DNA from: Pyrinomonadaceae bacterium
Lineage (GTDB): Bacteria; Acidobacteriota; Blastocatellia; Pyrinomonadales; Pyrinomonadaceae
NCBI GenBank assembly: GCA_028284415.1
Contig: JANQRU010000004.1
Coordinates: 1,736,001-1,800,000 of the forward strand
Direction: 5' to 3'
Length of the DNA stretch: 64,000 bases
Shown here: piece by piece, positions 1 through 9,469 of the stretch
Position numbering within the stretch: position 1 is the first letter of the stretch
Layout: each line of letters begins with the position of its first letter
Made by a program: the position numbers and the translations under genes
The notes under the pieces: generated by a model
What the model was told of the DNA's origin: nothing
The model's database searches: none
The model's input: the letters and a program-made list of their open reading frames with translations, nothing else

Positions 1-805
1 CCGGAAGGTGTGCAATTTCGTCCGCACCGCTTCGGATGGCGGTTTCAAAATCGGTTGGTGTAGCAGCGTGAACCGAGACACGCAAGCCTTCTGCGTGGGC
101 TTTTTTGACGATTTTGGGCAAAAGTTTTGGGTTCAAACCTTTTTGGGCGAAGTAAGATTTATCGTCTTTCCGCTTTTCGTATTCCTCCGAATAGATCAGC
201 ATCGTTTTGATAAAATCGGGTTTGAAAGACAAAACGCTTTTCCATTTTTCGTTTAATTGTTTTTCATCGTCAATTGTAAAAAATCCGTGCGTTTCGATCT
301 CTTCCAAAGTCTTAAACATACCGTCGAAAAAGCCTCGTTCGAGATACATTTTCCGAACGCCCATCGGATGTCCATCAGTTCCCGTTAAAGGGGCAAAAGC
401 CTGGCTAATGTCGAGTCCGCGTGGGTGATTGTATTTTTTCATCAGAGGGGCAATTCGCTTTTTGATGGAAGACTGAAGTTTTACATAAAATACACCGTGT
501 TCAAGGTATTCTTTGATTCGCAAATCAAGTTCATAAGCACTTTCCAAATTGTGATTGTGAGACTCGCCAAATGGTGGAATTACATATTTTCCTGCGAGAT
601 CAATTGTTTTGTCAGCATTTTTTCCATTTGATTTAAAATGCAGTTTACCGTCGCGAACCCAAATATCTTTTTTGGAAAAAGCTTGCCCATCAAACCATTT
701 GCCGTTGGTTAGTTTTATGCTTTCAGCAAATAAATTTTGGACGGAAATACAAATGAAAACCAAAAGAAAAATCAACAAGTTTTTTGATATAGAAGCTTTT
801 TTCAT
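1..805 (-). CDS. Exported amidohydrolase family protein, partial (C-terminus beyond window)
   Basis: The frame is open from an ATG at 805 down to the window edge, giving 268 visible codons. A signal peptide covers about residues 1-27, ending NLFA. An HNH motif at residues 83-85 (context GESHNHN) sits where amidohydrolases carry the metal-binding HxH, and a later VHAATP segment near residue 245 followed by EIAHLP resembles the downstream metal-ligand strands of the family. AGGA lies 8-11 bases before the ATG. The gene follows the LytTR regulator by only 21 bases and probably ends that operon. Substrate cannot be told. The family call is fairly safe; completeness cannot be judged. Confidence 0.75.
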   Translation of the reverse strand, partial: MKKASISKNLLIFLLVFICISVQNLFAESIKLTNGKWFDGQAFSKKDIWVRDGKLHFKSNGKNADKTIDLAGKYVIPPFGESHNHNLESAYELDLRIKEYLEHGVFYVKLQSSIKKRIAPLMKKYNHPRGLDISQAFAPLTGTDGHPMGVRKMYLERGFFDGMFKTLEEIETHGFFTIDDEKQLNEKWKSVLSFKPDFIKTMLIYSEEYEKRKDDKSYFAQKGLNPKLLPKIVKKAHAEGLRVSVHAATPTDFETAIRSGADEIAHLP

Positions 806-826
806 AATCTAATTCCTCACGTTTTT

Positions 827-1606
827 TTAGAGCGAACCCGCAAAGTATTTATTTACATTGGCACGATAATGCGGACTTAATTTGAGTTCTGTACCGTCTT
901 TTAGGATGACTTTGTAATTTCCGCGAAACCACGGTTGCAGTTCCTGAACAGCGTCAAGATTGACGATCGTTGAACGCCCGATGCGTTGAAATGTTTGTGG
1001 ATTTAGGGAGGTTTCAAGATTGCTGATCGCTTCACGGAAGATATGTTTTGTTTTGTGAGTGTGCATTAAAACATAATTTCCTTGAGCTTCGATCCAGAAA
1101 ACTTCATCGGCTTTTAAGAAAAAAACGCGTCCGCTGTCTTTGATGATGAAACGTTCGATAAATTGTTCTGGCGTTTGATTTTCGGAAATGAATTCACGTA
1201 ATTGTTCGTTGATCTTTTCGGTGTTGCGGTTTTCAATTTGCTGGACGGCTCGTTCGAAGGCTTGGTCAAAACGCTCTTGATTATAGGGTTTGAGCAAATA
1301 ATCGGCGGCGTTGACTTCAAATGCCTGAATCGCATATTCGTTGTAAGCAGTGATAAAAACGATGGCGGGCTGTTTTTCCGAATCGAGTTGCTTTAAATAT
1401 TCAAACCCATCAACTTTCGGCATTTGCACATCCAAAAAAACCAAATCGGGTTTTTGGGAAAGTGTTTCACCGATTGCCTCCAAACCGTTTTCGCATTCGC
1501 CGATTATTTCAATATCAGAACGCTCTTTGAGCATCTGCCTAACCATTTTTCTTCCCAAATGTTCGTCGTCAACTATTAAAACCTTGATCTTACTTTCTTG
1601 TGTCAA
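827..1606 (-). CDS. LytTR-family DNA-binding response regulator
   Basis: A 259-residue two-domain regulator. The receiver domain (about 1-120) has the acidic pair D13/D14, the phosphoacceptor D59 in FLDVQMP, T86 and K106 in LLKP. A LytTR DNA-binding domain follows (about 155-259) with the typical IEAQGNYV and IGRSTIVNLDAV segments. Translation starts at TTG, because no ATG precedes the receiver domain. It begins 3 bases after the stop of the kinase gene, with a GGGAG upstream, so the two are translationally coupled. It should be phosphorylated by the upstream LytS-type kinase and control transcription. Target genes are unknown; the neighbouring exported proteins are candidates by location only. 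Confidence 0.93.
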   Translation of the reverse strand: MTQESKIKVLIVDDEHLGRKMVRQMLKERSDIEIIGECENGLEAIGETLSQKPDLVFLDVQMPKVDGFEYLKQLDSEKQPAIVFITAYNEYAIQAFEVNAADYLLKPYNQERFDQAFERAVQQIENRNTEKINEQLREFISENQTPEQFIERFIIKDSGRVFFLKADEVFWIEAQGNYVLMHTHKTKHIFREAISNLETSLNPQTFQRIGRSTIVNLDAVQELQPWFRGNYKVILKDGTELKLSPHYRANVNKYFAGSL

Positions 1607-1609
1607 ACC

Positions 1610-2740
1610 CTAAACTCCCTGTGGTAAACCTTGCATTTTTCCGATCGGCAGACAAAGTGTGATTAGAACTCCCTTCTTGTCATTTGAATCGAAATCGAAA
1701 CGGAAATTTTCGCCGTAAAACTGTTGCAGTCGTGCCTTTGTGTTTGATAAGCCGATACCGCTTGAAAAGACTCCGCTTGTGTCTTCTACACCTTGCCCGT
1801 TATCTTTTATTTCAACTTTTACCCAATCTTCTTCGCGGTTTGCTTTAATCTCAATTTTGCCTAAATCGGTCTTTTGAGAAATACCGTGTTTGATTGAATT
1901 TTCGACCAATGGTTGCAAAAGCAAATTTGGAATTTGAAATTCCTGTACGTCAGGAGATATATCAAATTCCGCCGAAAGTCTTTTGCCGAAGCGTGTTTTT
2001 TCTATGTCCAGATAACACTTGAGCATTTCGATCTCGCGTTCGAGCGTAACTTGTTGGACTCCTATATTTTCAAGCGTCATACGCAGAAAATCGCCGAGTC
2101 GGACGGTCATTTCCTGTGCGGCTTTCGGGTCTTCCAATTGCAGAGCGGAAATCGAATTTAAGACGTTGAACAAAAAATGCGGATGAAGTTGCATTTTTAA
2201 AGCCTGTAATTGAGCCTGCGAAAGTTGAAGTTCGAGTTGCGAAGTCCGCAACTCTTCTTCGCGGTATCTTTTGTAATAATTTATCGCTTGTCCCAAAGTT
2301 AAAACGAAAGCATAGAAAGCAAAGGCGATCAGAAAATCAGTTAAGAAGAACTGATATTTTCCGGGAAACCAGCTCATAAAAGAGCTGTAGCCGTTTGCGG
2401 CAATATTTACCACTAGCGGAAATGTGATGGTCAGGGCGGAAATTACAATTCCGAGCGGAATATAGAATAAAAGCCCCGTAATCCAATTATTTTGCTTGAT
2501 TTGATATTGCTTGCAAATCCAAAATATGAGCGGGATGAAAGCAACCCAGGTTATCCATCCAGTGACGCTCCAATACAGAGCATACTCGAACTTCAGATAA
2601 GCTACACCATCATAATAGGCACTTGCATAAGATCGAATTGCTTCGATAATTCCTAAACAAAGACACAGGATGACAAGCAAGGAAAACCTCACCCATTTAA
2701 TCCCAAGCCATTCGCCCGTTTTTGCTTCTATGCTTTTCAT
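1610..2740 (-). CDS. LytS/YehU-type membrane sensor histidine kinase
   Basis: A 376-residue kinase with four predicted membrane segments in the first 150 residues, a short coiled coil (about 160-182), then the His_kinase domain. The phosphoacceptor motif HPHFLFN is at residues 186-192. An N-box (PLVENSIKHG) lies near residue 280, followed by D-x-G-x-G (DNGQGV) and the GIGLSNTKARL G-box. There is no periplasmic sensor domain of note, so the signal is probably read in or near the membrane. The ATG abuts the stop codon of the upstream exported protein (2741), and the downstream regulator begins 3 bases after its own stop, which fits a co-transcribed two-component pair. Confidence 0.93.
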   Translation of the reverse strand: MKSIEAKTGEWLGIKWVRFSLLVILCLCLGIIEAIRSYASAYYDGVAYLKFEYALYWSVTGWITWVAFIPLIFWICKQYQIKQNNWITGLLFYIPLGIVISALTITFPLVVNIAANGYSSFMSWFPGKYQFFLTDFLIAFAFYAFVLTLGQAINYYKRYREEELRTSQLELQLSQAQLQALKMQLHPHFLFNVLNSISALQLEDPKAAQEMTVRLGDFLRMTLENIGVQQVTLEREIEMLKCYLDIEKTRFGKRLSAEFDISPDVQEFQIPNLLLQPLVENSIKHGISQKTDLGKIEIKANREEDWVKVEIKDNGQGVEDTSGVFSSGIGLSNTKARLQQFYGENFRFDFDSNDKKGVLITLCLPIGKMQGLPQGV

Positions 2741-3922
2741 TTATTTTCCTCGGTTTTGTTTGTCAATAGTTTTTGTTGCTATTGAATAACCTTTGTCGTG
2801 AACATCTATGACCGCTTCCATAGATTTAGATTTTACATGTTTTGGTGATTTCGGTATCCACATAAGTTTTACGCTTTTACCATCTTGAAGTTCACCAATT
2901 ATGTCACCCTTAACGATTTTCTTATCTTCGCCGCGTGTGATTGTAAAATCCGCTTTGAAGCCGACGAGTTTATCGGCTTCCAAAGGTAGAGCAGGTTTAA
3001 ATTCAATCTGCATTTTGTGTGAATTATGATTCAAATGCATAGAATTCATTGCCAAACCTTGCGTTGAATTAGTTATTTCCATTGATTTTAACGGAAAATT
3101 AAAATTTGCGGCAGGAAGTTCATTAAGTGTGAACGAATCACCTTTCTGAGAAGCGATTTGCAAGACTCTGTAACGCCCTTTTCCGTTTGAAAACTTCCAG
3201 ACGTCACCATCTTTTATTTCTTTCGGAGCATAAAGAAGTTTCCAATCTTCATTTCCTTCAAAGAATATTCCCAAATGCCTTCCGACGGAAAATGAACCTT
3301 TGTATGCATAAAAGTAAGGTGGCGAACTTATCTCGCTCCAAGGTTCGGCTTCGATTACATTTTCGCCGATCTTGATGGCGGTTGCCGCTCCGATGGTCGA
3401 ACCTAGATCTACGTATTCGAGGTACAGGTTGTTTTTCCAGGGAATATCCCGCAAACCTTCGCCATATTTTGAAGGTTTTGAAGTTGGTGAAACACGCCAG
3501 ATAATCGGCTGTTTATATTTATCTGCAAAGCCGATGCCGTAAATTTGCTGTTCGGTTTCGTCCTTCGGCATCTTAAAACTTATCTTCGTCAAATAAGCTT
3601 CAAGCCCCGACACTTTTCGCTGGTTTACATTCTTTTCCGAACCCGAATAGTAAGTTCTTTTCCCATCTTTTTCCATCATCACGACTTCCAAAGAATTCGG
3701 GTCTTTTGGGTCAAACATCGCTTCAATCATTTTATATTTTTCGTCTTCCTTGAATCTCTGCGAAAAATAAAATGGTGTGTATTCATATTCGGCAATGAGC
3801 GGAACTATCGGAAAAATAAGCTGTTCCTTTTTCTCGTCCGAAATATTAGCGACGATAGTTATGTTGGCGATGGTAATAATTATAAATGATAAAAATAAAT
3901 TTTGAATGATTGCTTTTTTCAT
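2741..3922 (-). CDS. Exported protein of unknown function
   Basis: A 393-residue protein with an N-terminal hydrophobic segment (about residues 8-27) that reads as a signal peptide or membrane anchor. The mature part is rich in beta-type alternation and aromatic residues, with no motif I recognise. It is first in a tight cluster with the sensor kinase (stop abuts the next ATG) and regulator, and 30 bases downstream of the TonB receptor. GGGAGA precedes the ATG. Its position suggests a role linked to the receptor or to sensing by the kinase, but this is only context. Identity is open. Confidence 0.7.
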   Translation of the reverse strand: MKKAIIQNLFLSFIIITIANITIVANISDEKKEQLIFPIVPLIAEYEYTPFYFSQRFKEDEKYKMIEAMFDPKDPNSLEVVMMEKDGKRTYYSGSEKNVNQRKVSGLEAYLTKISFKMPKDETEQQIYGIGFADKYKQPIIWRVSPTSKPSKYGEGLRDIPWKNNLYLEYVDLGSTIGAATAIKIGENVIEAEPWSEISSPPYFYAYKGSFSVGRHLGIFFEGNEDWKLLYAPKEIKDGDVWKFSNGKGRYRVLQIASQKGDSFTLNELPAANFNFPLKSMEITNSTQGLAMNSMHLNHNSHKMQIEFKPALPLEADKLVGFKADFTITRGEDKKIVKGDIIGELQDGKSVKLMWIPKSPKHVKSKSMEAVIDVHDKGYSIATKTIDKQNRGK

Positions 3923-3952
3923 TTTTTTGTTCTCCCTTTATGTATAAAAAAT

Positions 3953-6724
3953 CTAAAAATTAAATCTCAAACCGAGAGTTATACGCCGTGCATCTCCGGC
4001 GGCGTATGCACGATTGAAAAACGGTGAATTCAAAACGCCGTTTAATCCCGACAGATTGGTTCTATTTAAAAGATTGCTCACGCGTATGTTTGTTGTTAAA
4101 CGATACTGCCGCGATTCATCATTTTCTTTTTTCCCGAAAATGAATGTTCTCGAAATGTTTGTGCTGAGCGTAAAATTCGCGGGACTTGTGCCGATGTTTC
4201 TTTCTAAATTTCCGTTGATAACATTCGGGTCTAAATTGCCGAACGGCGTTTGAATTGTTTGCCCTTCGGCGTTTGAAATCAGATTGGGGCGGTCGTTGAA
4301 AATTCCGTCGCCATTATTGTCTTGTCCCGTCGTGATATTGAAAGCGTTGCCCGATTTGGCGTTGGCAAAAGTTGAAAATTTTAATTTCCAGGGAAGATTT
4401 GCCGTAAAACTTGCGAACATATAATGACGATTTTGCCAGAATGGTGCAGCCCATTCGTTGCTCAGATCATAGCTGTTTTGCGGAAAAGAAAACGCTCCGT
4501 CGGCGTCGGTCTTAAAATCAAAATTTAAGTATCCGGCGTTTAGTGAAAAGTATTTGTTGGAATTTTGATGAACACCTACGTAGAGAACATTTCCCTCGAG
4601 TTTTCCGCTTGATTCAAATTGCAGTATGTTTTCCGGCACACCAAAGGGTCGCGGTGCAGTTTGTGGATTAGGATTTTTAGCCGAAATTAGCGGAGCATTT
4701 ATATTTCTCGAACGAAGTTGCGACCAGCCTTTTGTCCAGCTGTAATTGCTGGAGATTTTCCAACCCTTGCCGAAAACTCTTTCCAATTCGACACGCATCT
4801 GCAAAGAACCGGGCGAACGCAAATTCGGATCAAAAATTCGACGAACCGTAACCGGATTTGCATTTGTTCCGCTTAAAAAAGGATTTGTAAAAGAAGGATT
4901 GGCTATAAGAATCTGCTGTTGATTTGTACCGTTCAAACGCTCTGTTTCAAGTGCCAAAACATCTCTGATTCGTTCATAAAAAATTCCCGCTCTTGCCCGA
5001 ATAACCCAACGCTGTTTTTTATCGGGCGAATAGGCAAAGCTTAAACGCGGTGCAAAACGAATCGAGTCCAGCGGGGAAGTTTGCGTTTCGGCACGCAATC
5101 CCAACCCGACCTGCATTTTTTTATTCAGACGCCATTCGTCCTGTATGTAAGCTGCGAATGTCCATTGGTTAACCGAAACATCCGATTCGCCGAGCAGAAC
5201 AGAAAACTGCGTCGGAATACCGCCCGGCAAACCCAAAAGCGTGCGACGATATTGTTCGAGTCCCGAAATTGACTCGGTCGAACCGCCGTCAGAAATTTGA
5301 GTTCCACCGAAAAGAAAAGTGCCGTTTTGATTGGCAATTTGATAATTATCGGTGCGGTAATTAAAAATCTGGGTTCCGATCTTTAAGGTGTGATTTCCGA
5401 AAGATGTAATTAGATTATTGCCGATCTCCAGAGTTGTCTTTTTATTGGACAATCTTTGCAGCTCCGCACCGCCCGAACTAAAAGCTCCGGCGATATTTAT
5501 TATTTGCTCATCAGAAATGGCATTTCTTTCCGTTTTATCAAAAGTTAAGCCAACTCGTAATTCATTAACAGTTTTTGAATTTATAATCGAGGTCGCCGAA
5601 GTTCTGATGCTGTGTTCGGACTTTTCGTAATCGTAAGCCCGCTCGGATAAATTTAATCCACCGATCCCGAGGTTTTCATTTTTCTGACGATTAAAAGCAT
5701 AACGAACTCCAAGCGTGTGGTTTTTGGAAAGTTGCCAATCATTGCGAATCGAACTGATAAGCAAATTCTGTGGTTTTGGAACATTTGAAACAAAATTAGC
5801 TGTTTCCAGATTCTCATCAAGTGTGACGGCATTGACGGTTGAAAATTCATCAATATCTCTTCGCTCAAAATTTGCAAAAAATCCCGTACGGTTTTTGATG
5901 ATTGGCGAACCGAGCGTAAAACCGTATTGCTTTCGCTGAATATCAGCCCGCTCTCTCGCCAAAGGATTGCGGGCGTTAAAGTATTGATTATTAAAATTAA
6001 AAAATGTTGAACCCTTAAAAGAATCCGCACCCGGTTTTGTTTTTATTTCAATGCGTCCGCCGCGATATGGAGGAAAATCATACTCAGCCGAAAAAAGATT
6101 CGGGTTGATGCGAACTTCACGAATCGCCGTTTTCGATGGCAGATAGCCATTTTCTAAAAATCCATCAACCGTGACGACCGCACCGCCCGGAATTCCACCT
6201 GCCGATGTTGCTAAATTTTGCAGACGCTCGGCAAATTCCAAAGGATCATCAGGCAATTCTTCAATATCTTTTTCTTTTAGTACCTGTGTTCCCGCAAGTT
6301 GTTCGGTCGTTAGGAGATTAACATCAGAATTTACATCAACATCAACTTTTTCTTCAATCTTTGGGAAAAGCTTTATTTCCAGGTTATTTATGGAAGTTTT
6401 AGTTATTTCATAATCATCTTGATAATTAGCGAATCCTTCTGCTGAAACTCCTATTTTGAATTTGCCTAAAGTTAATTTGTTAAAGCGGAACTCTCCTCTT
6501 TCGTTGCTAACTATGGTTATTTTTGTACCGTTAGGAAAACTTAGCTCAATAACGGCTCCAATGATAAGACCTTCAAATTCATCTTTGATGGTTCCGCTTA
6601 TTGATAAATTTTCTTTTTGTGCAAAAACAGGTGTTAAAGCAAGCAAGCTTAAAGAAATAATAATAAATAAGTTAATTAATGCTCTGTATGAATAAGTACT
6701 TGCATCTTGCTTTGTTGTCCTCAT
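3953..6724 (-). CDS. Oar-like TonB-dependent receptor with carboxypeptidase-regulatory N-domain
   Basis: About 923 residues. A signal peptide ends VFAQ. A carboxypeptidase-regulatory-like (CarboxypepD_reg) domain follows over about residues 30-115 (GTIKDEFEGL, RGEFRFNKL). Next come a plug-like region with GGAVVTVDG and a large beta-barrel that closes on a C-terminal phenylalanine (LGLRFNF), as in outer-membrane barrels. This organisation is the Oar-like receptor type common in Acidobacteriota. I chose the ATG at 6724: GGAGG at 6733-6737 is spaced 8 bases from it, whereas the longer frame begins at a TTG that overlaps this Shine-Dalgarno sequence. Substrate is unknown. It lies 30 bases upstream of the kinase operon and may be co-transcribed. 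Confidence 0.88.
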   Translation of the reverse strand: MRTTKQDASTYSYRALINLFIIISLSLLALTPVFAQKENLSISGTIKDEFEGLIIGAVIELSFPNGTKITIVSNERGEFRFNKLTLGKFKIGVSAEGFANYQDDYEITKTSINNLEIKLFPKIEEKVDVDVNSDVNLLTTEQLAGTQVLKEKDIEELPDDPLEFAERLQNLATSAGGIPGGAVVTVDGFLENGYLPSKTAIREVRINPNLFSAEYDFPPYRGGRIEIKTKPGADSFKGSTFFNFNNQYFNARNPLARERADIQRKQYGFTLGSPIIKNRTGFFANFERRDIDEFSTVNAVTLDENLETANFVSNVPKPQNLLISSIRNDWQLSKNHTLGVRYAFNRQKNENLGIGGLNLSERAYDYEKSEHSIRTSATSIINSKTVNELRVGLTFDKTERNAISDEQIINIAGAFSSGGAELQRLSNKKTTLEIGNNLITSFGNHTLKIGTQIFNYRTDNYQIANQNGTFLFGGTQISDGGSTESISGLEQYRRTLLGLPGGIPTQFSVLLGESDVSVNQWTFAAYIQDEWRLNKKMQVGLGLRAETQTSPLDSIRFAPRLSFAYSPDKKQRWVIRARAGIFYERIRDVLALETERLNGTNQQQILIANPSFTNPFLSGTNANPVTVRRIFDPNLRSPGSLQMRVELERVFGKGWKISSNYSWTKGWSQLRSRNINAPLISAKNPNPQTAPRPFGVPENILQFESSGKLEGNVLYVGVHQNSNKYFSLNAGYLNFDFKTDADGAFSFPQNSYDLSNEWAAPFWQNRHYMFASFTANLPWKLKFSTFANAKSGNAFNITTGQDNNGDGIFNDRPNLISNAEGQTIQTPFGNLDPNVINGNLERNIGTSPANFTLSTNISRTFIFGKKENDESRQYRLTTNIRVSNLLNRTNLSGLNGVLNSPFFNRAYAAGDARRITLGLRFNF

Positions 6725-7065
6725 TATTTGTGCCTCCAAAATTTGATTGATTAGAACTATTTCAGAGTTTAGAGACCTTTATTAGAAGTGAAAACAGTTT
6801 TGTGACAAGGTTGCTTCTCACACTAACAAAATGGTTTCAGCGAAATACAAAATGTTTTAGGTTTTATTATTTGAGAAGAAATATGTTTATTTTTGAATCC
6901 AACTTTTCTGTCCTTACGAATACAGAAAATACAAGGGCATTTGTCGGCAAATTTAATAGAGCATTTCTCCTGTCTTTATGAGTTTGTAGTTAGCAAAACA
7001 GCTAAATTTCCGATGAATGCACTTGTATTTTTTGAATTAGAGAAAATCAGGGAGGATATATCATT
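6725..7065. other. Divergent intergenic region between TonB receptor and fasciclin lipoprotein
   Basis: This 341-base AT-rich spacer separates divergent genes and must hold promoters for both. I see AGGGAGG just before the fasciclin ATG and GGAGG before the receptor ATG. I could not identify an RNA gene, convincing operator or repeat. Confidence 0.5.
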
Positions 7066-7710
7066 ATGAGATTATTTCTAACATTTATTTTAGGTATTGC
7101 ATTACTTTTTACAGTTGCTTGTGAGGCAGAAAAGCCGTCCACAAATGAAGGAACTGATAACAAAGCAAATACAGAAAATAGCGAAAACAAAGCAACAGAA
7201 AACACAGAATCTACAAATAAAGAAGAAACTTCTGAAACAAAAGAAGGTACAGATAAAGACGCAAAAGACATCGTTGCTGTAGCAAGCGGAAATGATGACT
7301 TTAAAACACTCGTTGCGGCTGTAAAAGCAGCTGAATTGGTTGAAACTTTGCAAGGCAAAGGACCTTTTACAGTGTTTGCACCAACCAACGCAGCGTTTGA
7401 AAAATTACCAAAAGGAACTGTTGAAGATCTTTTGAAGCCTGAAAACAAAGACAAGTTGAAAGGAATTTTGACCTATCATGTAGTTTCAGGAAAATTGGAT
7501 GCCAAAGCAGTTACCGAAGCAATCGAAAAGGGCAATGGCAAAGCAACCTTGAAAACTGTTCAAGGTGAAGAAATCACAGCTTCAATAGATGGTGAAAAAG
7601 TAATTATTACCGACGCAAAAGGTGGTAAATCAACTGTAGCAAAAACAGATGTAATGGCTTCAAATGGAGTTATTCACGTACTTGATACGGTGATTATGCC
7701 TGCCAAGTAA
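7066..7710 (+). CDS. Fasciclin (FAS1) domain lipoprotein
   Basis: A 214-residue lipoprotein. The lipobox TVAC places the lipidated cysteine at residue 19. An extended, highly charged linker rich in Glu, Asn, Thr and Lys covers about residues 20-65. One FAS1 domain follows (about 68-214), with the family landmarks [36 protein letters not shown] and a terminal [16 protein letters not shown]1 domains serve in surface adhesion or protein contacts; the linker would hold the domain away from the membrane. AGGGAGG precedes the ATG and a strong terminator follows, so it is probably a single-gene unit. Confidence 0.93.
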   Translation: MRLFLTFILGIALLFTVACEAEKPSTNEGTDNKANTENSENKATENTESTNKEETSETKEGTDKDAKDIVAVASGNDDFKTLVAAVKAAELVETLQGKGPFTVFAPTNAAFEKLPKGTVEDLLKPENKDKLKGILTYHVVSGKLDAKAVTEAIEKGNGKATLKTVQGEEITASIDGEKVIITDAKGGKSTVAKTDVMASNGVIHVLDTVIMPAK

Positions 7711-7732
7711 GTAATTAAATTAAAATCTAAAC

Positions 7733-7778
7733 AAAAAAAGAGATGCGAAACTATCTAAATCGCATCTCCTTTTTTTTA
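7733..7778. terminator. Bidirectional intrinsic terminator
   Basis: An 8-bp perfect stem (AGATGCGA at 7741-7748 and TCGCATCT at 7760-7767) is flanked by an A run on the left and a T run on the right. It can end the fasciclin gene on the plus strand and the convergent small lipoprotein gene on the minus strand. Confidence 0.85.
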
Positions 7779-7788
7779 GGATAAAAGT

Positions 7789-8286
7789 TTATCTTACTGA
7801 GAAAAATTTCCCAATTGATTCCTGATTGCTAAATAAGTCAAGCGTAATTCTTGATATTTCTTTTTTACCGATTTTGACACTTATTTCAATTGCATTCACT
7901 TCATCTTCTACAAAAGTTTCGATTATCGGATGATGGAAATCTTTAGAATTTGCACTGGGACTCAAACGGGTTGACATAATTACTGATTCAGAAAGCTTTT
8001 TTGATATAAACTTGTCTTCGGTATTTTCCTCAATTTTCAGGGGAGTAACTTCAATTGAGTATGAAGAATTAATTCCTGACATTCCGATTTTAATTATTGC
8101 TGAGTTTGAATCGGTTTTCTTTGCTTTTGCCATTAGAAAAAAACCTCCTTGGAAATCAGTATTTTTTGATGTGCTAACTTTTTTCCATTCTTCAAACTCT
8201 TTTTGAAATTCAGATTTATCCTGACCTAGACAGGAAATCACTAAACAGAAAGCAAAAACAACCGCCAAAAAAGCCTTTATTTTCAC
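7789..8286 (-). CDS. Small lipoprotein of unknown function
   Basis: A 165-residue protein. Its N-terminus is a lipoprotein signal peptide with lipobox VISC, giving a lipidated cysteine at residue 19. The rest looks beta-rich, with a KIGMSGINSSYSIEV segment and a second KIG segment, but I recognise no family. It is convergent with the fasciclin gene, sharing a terminator, and lies downstream of mglA on the same strand but after that operon's own terminator, so it is probably expressed separately. Confidence 0.65.
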   Translation of the reverse strand: MKIKAFLAVVFAFCLVISCLGQDKSEFQKEFEEWKKVSTSKNTDFQGGFFLMAKAKKTDSNSAIIKIGMSGINSSYSIEVTPLKIEENTEDKFISKKLSESVIMSTRLSPSANSKDFHHPIIETFVEDEVNAIEISVKIGKKEISRITLDLFSNQESIGKFFSVR

Positions 8287-8304
8287 AAATATTTCTCCAT
8301 AAAT

Positions 8305-8332
8305 AAAAAAGACAGAAAATCTAATTTCTGTC
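8305..8332 (-). terminator. Intrinsic terminator of the mglB-mglA operon
   Basis: An 8-bp stem (GACAGAAA at 8311-8318 with TTTCTGTC at 8325-8332) is followed, on the minus strand, by a run of six T (A at 8305-8310). It lies 40 bases beyond the mglA stop. Confidence 0.75.
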
Positions 8333-8371
8333 TTTTACACTATTTTACTTTTGAGTTTGTTGCAAAATTTC

Positions 8372-8956
8372 TTAGCCTTTTCTAAGTTCTGTCAGAACTT
8401 GCTTGGCGACGGCTTTTAATGTGTCGAAGACGCCTTCACCATTTGTTGCAACTGCTTCGTAAACGGGTTCGCCTTTCTTTTGTAATTCAGCACTTAATTC
8501 ATCAACCGGAATTACATTAGGCAGGTCTCGTTTATTTAATTGCAAAACATAAGGGATCTTCATCAGATCAAATCCTTGGGTTTGCAGATTTTCTTCCAGA
8601 TTATAAAGAGATTCTATGTTTGCATCCATACGTTCTTCTTGCGAATCAGCGACGAATACAACTCCATCAACACCTTTTAAGATAAGCTTTCTTGATGCAT
8701 CGTAATAAACCTGTCCCGGCACTGTGTATAAATGAAAGCGAGTTTTGAAGCCTCTTACAGTTCCAAGTTCAAGTGGCATAAAATCAAAAAATAGAGTTCG
8801 GTCTGTTTCTGTCGCCAGACTAATCAACTTACCTTTTGCTTGTGGGGCGGTAGAATCGTAAATATATTGCAGGTTTGTGGTTTTGCCGCACAAGCCCGGA
8901 CCGTAATAGACGATTTTGCAATTAATTTCGCGTGATGCGTAATTTATGAATGTCAT
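8372..8956 (-). CDS. mglA: MglA-type small Ras-like GTPase
   Basis: A 194-residue GTPase. The P-loop GPGLCGKTT is at about residues 19-27. A switch region contains the [13 protein letters not shown] segment, where MglA proteins deviate from the DxxG of Ras, and the base-specificity motif LNKRDLP is near residue 140. In Myxococcus and other bacteria MglA-GTP marks a cell pole and controls motility or polarity. Here it follows its partner mglB by 30 bases in an apparent two-gene operon ended by a terminator. No motility genes are in the window, so the process controlled is unknown. Confidence 0.93.
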   Translation of the reverse strand: MTFINYASREINCKIVYYGPGLCGKTTNLQYIYDSTAPQAKGKLISLATETDRTLFFDFMPLELGTVRGFKTRFHLYTVPGQVYYDASRKLILKGVDGVVFVADSQEERMDANIESLYNLEENLQTQGFDLMKIPYVLQLNKRDLPNVIPVDELSAELQKKGEPVYEAVATNGEGVFDTLKAVAKQVLTELRKG

Positions 8957-8986
8957 AACCTTATGTAAAAATAAGTTTTGTATAAT

Positions 8987-9469
8987 TTAACTGAAGAGAC
9001 TATCAATATCTTCGTCGGTTATTTCAGCAAAAAACGAACTTTCATCAAAGGATCGGTTAGCTGATTCGTGAGCTACCTCTTCTAAAATCGAAGCAACCTC
9101 GTGACTCGCTTTTTTCGTTCGCAGTTTTACCAATCCAAGCGTTGAACGTTCATCAAAAACTACAACTAATAAACTTCTTCCGATTACACTGATAAAAATA
9201 CTTTCGCGTTCTCCTTCGTGAACGACAGATGGAAAAACATCTTCGCCGATGAGTTTTGCCATACTGCTTGTTGCTGCAACATTACCTGCCGCGAGCGAAG
9301 AAAAACTAGTTGTATCCATATCGCCGATGTCGCCATGAAAAGCTATCGGCTGACCATCGCGGTCAACTAAAAATACAACTCTGGCGGCTGACTCAACACA
9401 AAGCCGAGCAAGCACGGTCTTTATTTGCTGAAAATGGTGTTCTTTTATTATAACGGGCGTTTCTGCCAT
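8987..9469 (-). CDS. mglB: Roadblock/LC7 domain protein, MglB-type GTPase-activating partner
   Basis: A 160-residue Roadblock/LC7 protein. The domain core runs from about residue 20 to 120: ARVVFLVDRDGQPIAFHG, then SLAAGNVAATSSMAKLIGE and SIFISVIGRSLLVVVFDE. MglB homodimers activate GTP hydrolysis by MglA in known systems. The C-terminal tail is acidic (ITDEDIDSLFS). It is first in the operon with mglA. The pairing makes the assignment strong; the gene symbol rests on that pairing. Confidence 0.88.
   Translation of the reverse strand: MAETPVIIKEHHFQQIKTVLARLCVESAARVVFLVDRDGQPIAFHGDIGDMDTTSFSSLAAGNVAATSSMAKLIGEDVFPSVVHEGERESIFISVIGRSLLVVVFDERSTLGLVKLRTKKASHEVASILEEVAHESANRSFDESSFFAEITDEDIDSLFS

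Noticed and set aside
8..812. Four overlapping plus-strand frames of 67-82 codons at the left edge
   Set aside because: They lie antisense to the amidohydrolase frame, whose signal peptide, HNH motif and Shine-Dalgarno sequence support it as the real gene.
5653..6030. 125-codon minus-strand frame within the TonB receptor
   Set aside because: Out of frame with a strongly supported receptor gene and without recognisable features.
7102..7454. Cys/Phe-rich and Ser-rich minus-strand frames across the fasciclin gene
   Set aside because: Antisense of the charged Glu/Asn/Lys linker; no leader, Shine-Dalgarno sequence or family.
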